NCBI GenBank assembly: GCA_040379385.1
Contig: JBEILF010000084.1
Location: 1-10,462 of the forward strand
Length of the DNA stretch: 10,462 nt
Reading direction: 5' to 3'
Origin: UKL13-2 sp040379385
GTDB taxonomy: Bacteria; Pseudomonadota; Gammaproteobacteria; Burkholderiales; Usitatibacteraceae
The position numbers and the translations under genes are program-made. Of this stretch, positions 6,277 to 10,462 are shown in pieces. The notes beneath the pieces were generated by a model, which saw nothing but the letters and a program-made list of their open reading frames with translations, was not told the origin of the DNA and searched no databases. The number at the start of each line of letters is the position of its first letter. Position 1 is the stretch's first letter.

Positions 6277-6947
6277 GCTGAGACCAGCGCGCGTTCTATC
6301 GCGAGCGCCTGGCTGCGATTGGAAGCGACAATGGCGATACTGCCTCGTGGGGCGGGCACGGTGATCGCCGTCATCCCATTCACTTCGGTCAACGCCCGCC
6401 GCCGCTTTTCCGGATCATCTGGCATCAGGAACATTGTGATTGCGCCGTCAGATGTTGCGACAACGACATGGCGCGCTAACTGTCCAGCCAACGGGCAGAG
6501 GCTAGAGTAGGTTACCTCGCCCAAAGGGGAGAGAGCCCTAACGCCTTGCAGACCGAGCGCTGTCGGTAGGAGGCCCGCAGCGTGTTTGGATACAAGCTCG
6601 AACGACTTCGGCTCAGCTGCGACATGCGCAATCACTTCGCGGCCTAGCTCATCTCCTCTGTCATATGAGGATAAAACGAGTATGAGTCCGGCAACAAGCG
6701 CAACGGTGGCGGCGATCGCCCAGGGCCAGAGGCGGCGCTTGTTGCGCAGTCCCTGCGCAACGAGGATGCGGTCCGCAAGCCCATCAGGAACTGGTACGTT
6801 CATTGCGAGGTAGATATCCGCATCAAGTTCGCATTGGCGAGCAAGGAACTCGCGGCACGCTGCACACTCTTGCGAATGCTGGTGCGCTTCGCCACCGGGG
6901 TGGAGTGGGCGGACCAAGACGATGCGCCGGAATTCTAGGCAGTTCAT
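6273..6947 (-). CDS. Membrane-anchored zinc-binding anti-sigma factor (DUF3379 family)
   Basis: A 224-residue single-pass membrane protein. The N-terminal cytoplasmic part has C3 and the H24-x3-C28-x2-C31 (HSQECAAC) zinc-binding motif of ZAS-type anti-sigma factors. One membrane helix follows (about 75-93, WPWAIAATVALVAGLILVL). The periplasmic C-terminal domain (SLCPLAGQLARHVVVATSDG, ITMFLMPDD) matches the DUF3379 pattern. It should hold the ECF sigma encoded just upstream inactive until an envelope signal is sensed. Both neighbours overlap it by four bases (ATGA at 6944-6947 and 6273-6276), implying fixed stoichiometry. It is unusual that a second sigma is coupled to its end; whether it restrains one or both cannot be read from the sequence. 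Confidence 0.87.
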   Translation of the reverse strand: MNCLEFRRIVLVRPLHPGGEAHQHSQECAACREFLARQCELDADIYLAMNVPVPDGLADRILVAQGLRNKRRLWPWAIAATVALVAGLILVLSSYDRGDELGREVIAHVAAEPKSFELVSKHAAGLLPTALGLQGVRALSPLGEVTYSSLCPLAGQLARHVVVATSDGAITMFLMPDDPEKRRRALTEVNGMTAITVPAPRGSIAIVASNRSQALAIERALVSA

Positions 6948-7462
6948 GATTCGATCTTTCTGACTTGTTTTGTTGCGGTCGACCCTTCGAGCAAAGCCCG
7001 TAGCGCTTTGCGTGCGCGGCTTAGCCGCATGTTCACGGCTTCTTCATTCGACTGGGTTGTTACTGCAATTTCGGCAGACGATAGTCCACCCAGCACTTGC
7101 AGCAACAAGGGATCTCGGTGCGCTTGTGGCAGCAATCCCAGTGCTTTTCGCATGTCGATGGCAAGCGATGGATCTGCCGATTCTTGCGCAACGACGGCAT
7201 CCAAATCGGCGTCAGGATCGACATCGAGCCGCTTGCGCTCGTATAGCCGTGCATGCTCGTTGCGGGCGATCGTATATAGCCACGCTTTGACCAATTTTTC
7301 GTCGCGTTGGTCCTCCCAAGCCGCCCACGCGCGCGCGAACGTTTCCTGGGTCAGATCTTCTGCCTGCGCACGATTTCGGCACAGCCAATATTGGTAACGA
7401 AACAAGTCGTTTGCATAGGCGCGAACGACTTGCTCGAAGCGGGCTTTTTGGGTTAAGGGCAT
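6944..7462 (-). CDS. ECF-type RNA polymerase sigma factor, first gene of the operon
   Basis: A 172-residue ECF sigma factor. Region 2 spans about 10-80, with FRYQYWLCRNRAQAEDLTQE (21-40) and TFARAWAAW, and WLYTIARNEHARLYERKR for promoter melting. Region 4 spans about 105-157, with LLPQAHRDPLLLQVLGGLSS and the helix-turn-helix ending NMRLSRARKALR. ATG 7462 is the only reasonable start, although I see no good ribosome-binding site before it on the minus strand. Its TGA overlaps the DUF3379 anti-sigma start, the usual arrangement for a sigma with its inhibitor. Such pairs normally autoregulate. I could not identify an ECF-type promoter with confidence in the 190 bases upstream, which are now bounded by an insertion sequence. 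Confidence 0.92.
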   Translation of the reverse strand: MPLTQKARFEQVVRAYANDLFRYQYWLCRNRAQAEDLTQETFARAWAAWEDQRDEKLVKAWLYTIARNEHARLYERKRLDVDPDADLDAVVAQESADPSLAIDMRKALGLLPQAHRDPLLLQVLGGLSSAEIAVTTQSNEEAVNMRLSRARKALRALLEGSTATKQVRKIES

Positions 7463-7654
7463 AGGATCAGGAGCAGGCTCACTGATAAAGACCGGGCTGA
7501 CGGCTCGAACCTAACAATGAAAAATGGATTCTTTGTCTCAGTCGGTCGCGGACAATCGTCGACGAGCGCTCGGCCATTCCATCCGACGCTTCAGGTAATG
7601 ATTTCGATGACTTTAGCTAAATCTGATCCGACGTAAGTTGGCTGGGGCCATATT

Positions 7655-7734
7655 GAGGTTGGTCGTGAATTTCGAGTACGAACGATAGCAGGATGAGGTT
7701 GGTCGTGAATTTCGAGTACGAACGATAGCAGGAT
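7655..7734. repeat. Perfect 40-bp tandem duplication of the IS left terminus
   Basis: Positions 7655-7694 and 7695-7734 are identical 40-base units (GAGGTTGGTC...AGCAGGAT). Each includes nearly the complete left inverted repeat, so the element has two left ends abutting with no spacer. Confidence 0.95.
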
Positions 7735-7744
7735 AATCCTGATA

Positions 7745-8062
7745 TTGGAGGGTACGGAAGTAAAACGATTACCGAAGCAGACCTACACGCTGGGATTTAA
7801 GCAAGAAGCGATTCGGCGGATGGAAGTAGAAGGCAAGAAGCAGGTAGGCTTGCTGCGAGAGCTGCGGATCATCGAACAAACGCTGCATGGCTGGCGCAAG
7901 GCACATCGTCAGGGTAAGCTTGCTGGGGCGACGAGTAATTGCAAGCCGATCAGCGAGGAACAGATGGAGCTGTCTCGGGTGCGCGCCGAGAATGCACGGC
8001 TGAAGATGGAGGTCGAGATTTTAAAAAAAGCGACGGCGTACTTTGCAAAAGAACATCTGTGA
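7745..8062 (+). CDS. IS3-family OrfA (helix-turn-helix transposase subunit)
   Basis: A 105-residue OrfA read from TTG 7745. It has the HTH segment TLGFKQEAIRRMEVEGKKQV and IIEQTLHGWRKAHRQGKLAG, then the leucine-zipper-like coiled coil LSRVRAENARLKMEVEILKK. OrfA binds the IS ends and is joined to OrfB by frameshifting. The start is uncertain. GGAGGG (7747-7752) looks like a ribosome-binding site for codon 7760-7762, which is GTA; a one-base change from GTG would have destroyed a start giving VKRLPKQTYT. If so, orfA is also damaged at its start. Confidence 0.85.
   Translation: MEGTEVKRLPKQTYTLGFKQEAIRRMEVEGKKQVGLLRELRIIEQTLHGWRKAHRQGKLAGATSNCKPISEEQMELSRVRAENARLKMEVEILKKATAYFAKEHL
8023..8030 (+). 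promoter_or_regulatory. Slippery sequence for -1 ribosomal frameshifting (A7G)
   Basis: Seven As and a G, positioned as A-AAA-AAA in the orfA frame. Slipping back one base enters the orfB frame (8059 is in frame -1 relative to 7745). This is the classic IS3 signal for making the OrfAB fusion transposase. Confidence 0.8.
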
Positions 8063-8937
8063 AGTACGCCTAGATTCGACGGCATGAATGCGCCTACCCA
8101 CTGAACGCCATGTGCGACTTACTGAGCGTGAGTGAGAGCGGTTTTGCCGCATGGCGCGCAGGATCAACTGCCAAGCGCCGGCTCAGCACGCCGTAGCTTG
8201 AGGCCGTTATACGCGCCATCCATGCCGAATTTGATGGTGCCTATGGTGCGCCACGGATGGCTCGGGAAATCAAAGCGCGTGGCCTGCCGGTGAGCAAGGA
8301 AAGGGTTCGCAAGCTCATGTAGGCCAATGGTATCCGCGCCAGACACAAACACCGCTACCAGGCCACAACCAACTCTGCGCACCATTTGCCGGTCGCCCAA
8401 AACATTCTGAATCGCCAGTTTCAGACGACGGCACCAGACAAAGTTTGGGCCGCTGACATTACCTACATTCCGACCGCAGAAGGTTGGTTATATCTGGCGG
8501 TGGTGATGGATTTGTATAGCCGAATGATTGTCGGCTACGCGATGGATGCACGAATGACTAAAGAGCTGGTCCTAAACGCGCTGAGGATGGCGCGCTTCAA
8601 ACGCAAGCCGAAGCCAGGGCTGATTCATCACAGCGACCGCAGCAGTCAGTATTGCAGCCACGATTACCAAGGGCTCATCGCGCACATGAAGGCCGTACCG
8701 AGCATGAGTCGTAAGGGCAATTGCTGGGATAATGCGCCGATGGAAAGCTGGTTCAATAGCCTGACGAATGAGCGTGTCTTCCATCGGCGGTATGAGACTC
8801 GTGACGAGGCTCGGGCTGATTTGTTTGATTACATCGAAGTCTTTTACAACCGGAAGCGCCGCCACTCCGGGTTGGGCTATGACATCCGGAGCGAATTCCA
8901 CTCGGCTTGGTTGGCTCAACAAAAGCTGGCAGCATGA
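8059..8937 (+). pseudogene. IS3-family OrfB (DDE transposase) with three in-frame TAG stops
   Basis: The orfB frame runs from GTG 8059, overlapping the end of orfA, to TGA 8937, 292 codons, full length for the family. It is broken by TAG at 8071-8073 (after VKYA, where Trp or Phe is usual), 8194-8196 and 8320-8322 (after RKLM, where Gln is usual). The rve integrase core is otherwise readable: D in WAADITYI, D in HHSDR and E in NAPMESWF, with 35 residues between the last two, as in DD(35)E enzymes. Two conserved positions differ: HSDRSSQY instead of HSDRGSQY, and Thr instead of the usual Lys seven residues after the Glu (MESWFNSLT). A residual product starting at about 8386 (TTG) would keep the catalytic triad but lose the N-terminal domain. 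Confidence 0.92.
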
Positions 8938-8974
8938 GCGCTACGTTCGTACCCGTAAAACACGGTCAACCTCA

Positions 8975-9095
8975 TGCTAGCAGCCAAGCTCGTTGTGCTC
9001 GGTTCAACTGCCGGTGCGGCAGCGGCGTTCAACGACTGCGCGGAGAAGGTGACGCAACTTGCTACGATACACACTTTTGCTAGTAGGTTCTTCAT
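8975..9095 (-). pseudogene. 5' part of a small secreted-protein gene cut by the IS
   Basis: On the minus strand ATG 9095 has AGAGG (in AGAGGAAAAC) just upstream. It starts MKNLLAKVCIVASCVTFSAQ, a clear Sec signal peptide, followed by an Ala/Pro-rich mature start (AAAAPAVEPSTTSLAAS). Codon 40 is the last before the right end of the IS; read-through into the element adds 19 codons and stops at 8916. The remaining part should lie left of the IS, before 7654. Joining the flanks directly gives a short tail ending at TAA 7613-7615; other junctions give a tail ending at TGA 7591-7593, so I cannot fix the original C-terminus. The function is unknown. Confidence 0.6.
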
Positions 9096-9171
9096 GTTTT
9101 CCTCTATTGAATTAGTTGGGTGTCAGTAAGGTGTTGGCAAGGAGGGACTGAGTTATACTCACCTTATAGTG

Positions 9172-9584
9172 CTAAAAAAATCTTCTTGCGTATGTTGCGC
9201 CAAGGCCAAGAGATGTAGAGCCGCCGCTACTGGCAACACTGGATGAAACGAAAAAAGAATCTTGTTTCGTTGGCGCGTAACCAAAACTAAATGTTGTGCT
9301 GACTGCTCTTTGGCTTGGCGTATTGATGTTTGCCGAAGTACCGCTGCCTGTGCGCGATGCTGCACTGGTAAGTGAAAGGCTCATCTGGTCATTAATCGCA
9401 AAAGCCATGGTTGCGGGTTGGCAAACGCGCATGGCAGAGCGCCTGAGTAAAGTTCGGTAATCGCGCCGGATAGGGGAAATCGGCCAGAAGCCACAGTTCC
9501 AGAGAGGCCGTTGACTGCAATAATTTGCACGATTAATTGTCGTTGATCACAACTATCTTCCGAACAAGTCGTGTCTGAGCCCAA
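9172..9584 (-). pseudogene. C-terminal remnant of an outer-membrane beta-barrel-like protein gene
   Basis: The frame ending at TAG 9172-9174 encodes AFAINDQMSLSLTSAASRTG, then alternating hydrophobic/polar strands (STTFSFGYAPTKQDSFF, TSLGLGATYARRFF) and finishes on a terminal Phe, the hallmark of proteins inserted by the BAM machinery. It resembles the last strands of transporter-like barrels of the 'SLSLT...LSFG...LGLG' type. Upstream, a better protein-like context (PLSGAITELYSGALP, FANP) is in another frame, so a frameshift near 9410-9420 is likely. No good start with a ribosome-binding site is present, and at most ~135 codons remain. It lies 77 bases upstream of the small secreted-protein gene on the same strand. 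The family assignment is tentative. Confidence 0.45.
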
Positions 9585-9608
9585 GATACTGAGCGAACAC
9601 GACTTGTT
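9563..9608. repeat. Perfect 12-bp inverted repeat
   Basis: AACAAGTCGTGT (9563-9574) and ACACGACTTGTT (9597-9608) are exact complements separated by 22 bases. It lies 32 bases before the acetyltransferase start. No T tract follows. It could be a binding site, a boundary element or a cruciform. The ends do not fit integron attC core sites (RYYYAAC / GTTRRRY). Confidence 0.7.
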
Positions 9609-9640
9609 GCCACAGATTTAGGCAGGCCGCACATAACACC

Positions 9641-10123
9641 ATGCTCCAATTCCGACCTCTCCTTCAGTCCGATCAGTCGATTCTTTGGCACTGGCTACAC
9701 GTTGCCCTGTGGGACCCTCCGCCCGCACCATTACGCCCGCTTTCAGTGTTAGAGAATCCAGGTGTTCGCATGTATGCTGAGGGCTGGGGCAAAACCACAG
9801 ACGTAGGCGTGGTGGCTGTCGTAGACGGGCAAGATGCTGGCGCCTGCTGGATGCGGCTGATCTCTGACGGTCACGGCCTGGGGTATGTCGATGACGCGAC
9901 GCCGCAGTTGGGCATCGCGCTGGAGCCGCGATACCAACGCCGAGGTTTCGGTAAGCCGCTGATGCAGGCCGCATTGACAGCTGCCTGGAAGCATGGTTTC
10001 CGGCAAGTGTCCCTCACCGTTCATCCGGAGAACCCTGCGATTTCGATGTACGAGGCCTGCGGGTTTTGCAAACAGGGGCTACGGGGAAGTTATCACCTCA
10101 TGATTGCAAAAAGTGCCGCCTAA
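9641..10123 (+). CDS. GNAT-family N-acetyltransferase
   Basis: A 160-residue single-domain GNAT enzyme, normal length. The acetyl-CoA binding motif A is clear: PQLGIALEPRYQRRGFGKPL (88-107) with the Q/R-x-x-G-x-G loop at Q99-R-R-G-F-G104. Motif B follows as SLTVHPENPAISMYEACGF (124-142), with the asparagine and tyrosine expected in this fold. GNATs transfer an acetyl group from acetyl-CoA to an amine; the substrate cannot be read from sequence. The N-terminus (MLQFRPLLQSDQ) is typical, supporting ATG 9641, but there is no ribosome-binding site directly before it, so expression may be weak or leaderless. It is the only gene on this strand nearby and looks intact. Confidence 0.9.
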   Translation: MLQFRPLLQSDQSILWHWLHVALWDPPPAPLRPLSVLENPGVRMYAEGWGKTTDVGVVAVVDGQDAGACWMRLISDGHGLGYVDDATPQLGIALEPRYQRRGFGKPLMQAALTAAWKHGFRQVSLTVHPENPAISMYEACGFCKQGLRGSYHLMIAKSAA

Positions 10124-10185
10124 TCCCATAACGTTAGCACTGGTTTGTATCGAGCGTTGAGCTGCGGCTTTCGGGAAAATCGTAG

Positions 10186-10232
10186 GACCGCTTTGAGTCA
10201 GTGGTGACGGTTCCCACTGGAAAAAAGCGGTC
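10186..10232. repeat. Two-stem imperfect palindrome
   Basis: Outer arms GACCGCTTT (10186-10194) and AAAGCGGTC (10224-10232) are exact complements. Inside them CAGTGG (10199-10204) pairs with CCACTG (10214-10219). Four unpaired bases on each side separate the stems, leaving a 9-base loop. The GACCGCTTT...AAAGCGGTCATT pattern recalls dispersed non-coding repeats in proteobacterial accessory regions (recollection, unchecked). Confidence 0.65.
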
Positions 10233-10298
10233 ATTGCCGCAACCAATTACACGCTAGTGCGCAAAACTCTGAACTCGTTAGCGATAGTCAAAAAAAAT

Positions 10299-10323
10299 TA
10301 CCGCGCCTCAGCGCGGTATTTTT
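10299..10323. terminator. Bidirectional Rho-independent terminator
   Basis: TACCGCGC (10299-10306) and GCGCGGTA (10311-10318) form a perfect 8-bp GC-rich stem with a CTCA loop. Five Ts follow on the plus strand and seven As precede it (10291-10297), which gives a T tract on the minus strand too. It would end the acetyltransferase transcript and anything converging from the right. Confidence 0.9.
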
Positions 10324-10352
10324 ATCACGTGTGGAAAACTATTTTCGGAATT

Positions 10353-10379
10353 GAAAAATGGTGTCTGACCCCATTTTTC
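10353..10379. repeat. AT-rich palindrome containing a GGGGTCAGA-type motif (REP-like)
   Basis: GAAAAATGG (10353-10361) pairs with CCATTTTTC (10371-10379) around TGTCTGACC. On the minus strand it reads AAAAATGGGGTCAGACACC, close to the 'AATGGGGTCAGA' motif often seen near REP-associated tyrosine transposases (recollection of the family). No such transposase gene lies inside the window; one could be just beyond the right edge. Confidence 0.5.
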
Positions 10380-10462
10380 CTTTAGTATTTTTCTGTCACA
10401 AGCGGAAAACTATCTCAGGTCTTTCACCAACGCATTGCGCGTTTGGGCATTCACATCTACCG

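Larger units (their letters stand above)
7654..8974 (+). mobile_element. IS3-family insertion sequence, decayed, with a duplicated left end
   Basis: The ends match in inverted orientation: TGAGGTTG... at 7694 and its complement ending CCTCA at 8974 agree at 25 of 31 positions (7694-7724 and 8944-8974). From the inner left end the element is 1281 bp, normal for IS3; counting the extra left-end copy it starts at 7654. It carries orfA, a slippery A7G and orfB in the -1 frame. The flanking bases (TAT or GGA on the left, TGC on the right) show no target-site duplication. Three internal stops and two odd substitutions near the catalytic site indicate it can no longer move by itself. Confidence 0.9.
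10124..10462. other. Gene-free right end rich in palindromes
   Basis: No coding frame of note. The stretch holds the 47-base hairpin at 10186-10232, the terminator at 10299-10323, the AT-rich palindrome at 10353-10379, and a 10-base direct repeat GGAAAACTAT (10333-10342 and 10404-10413) that brackets that palindrome. Confidence 0.6.

Noticed and set aside
7463..7653. ECF-type autoregulatory promoter before the sigma operon
   Set aside because: No clear GAAC-type -35 with a correctly spaced -10 on the minus strand; not reported as a feature.
9563..10240. Integron gene cassette (acetyltransferase with attC)
   Set aside because: Neither palindrome has matching RYYYAAC and GTTRRRY core sites; GTTAGCA at 10132 does not fit the consensus.

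Overview
The window looks like an accessory, rearranged stretch of a gammaproteobacterial chromosome. The evidence is indirect: moderate GC, a DUF3379-type anti-sigma factor, a bufferin (MNIO-made copper peptide) operon, a PilJ-domain protein and an IS3-family element. I see no rRNA, tRNA, CRISPR or phage genes, and the species cannot be named from this sequence.

Layout, left to right. (1) Positions 1-440 hold the 5' ends of two secreted-protein genes facing each other: a porin-like gene on + and a methylamine-utilisation-like gene on -. They meet at about 257-266, and both look truncated by a rearrangement. (2) Positions 521-685 are an imperfect copy of 5573-5738. Both carry the 3' end of an ECF sigma-factor gene plus its downstream DNA. 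(3) Between the two copies lies a plus-strand block. It holds a broken zf-HC2 anti-sigma-like gene with an internal TAG, a terminator-like leader hairpin, a bufferin operon (bufA precursor, bufB MNIO/DUF692, bufC DUF2063, then only the first ~30 codons of a DoxX gene), a secreted PilJ-type sensor-like protein, and a nitroreductase (iodotyrosine-deiodinase-like) gene with a frameshift and an unrelated tail. (4) Positions 5665-7462 form a minus-strand operon of ECF sigma, DUF3379 zinc-binding membrane anti-sigma, and a second ECF sigma, each joined by a 4-base ATGA overlap. (5) Positions 7654-8974 are a decayed IS3-family element with a tandemly duplicated left end. It interrupts a small secreted-protein gene. 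(6) The right end holds an outer-membrane-type C-terminal remnant (minus), a GNAT acetyltransferase gene (plus), and several palindromes, including a good bidirectional terminator.

How the genes fit together. BufA is a secreted 4-Cys precursor. BufB with BufC should convert some of its cysteines to copper-binding heterocycles in the cytoplasm before export. The family is already described, so the operon itself is not new. The unusual parts are its setting between diverged direct repeats of a sigma-gene 3' end, a terminator-like hairpin directly ahead of bufA with almost no room for a promoter after it, the loss of the DoxX gene, and the sigma/anti-sigma/sigma operon next door. Removing 521-5572 would place the minus-strand sigma operon directly upstream of the methylamine-utilisation-like gene, which suggests the ~5 kb block was inserted or duplicated there.
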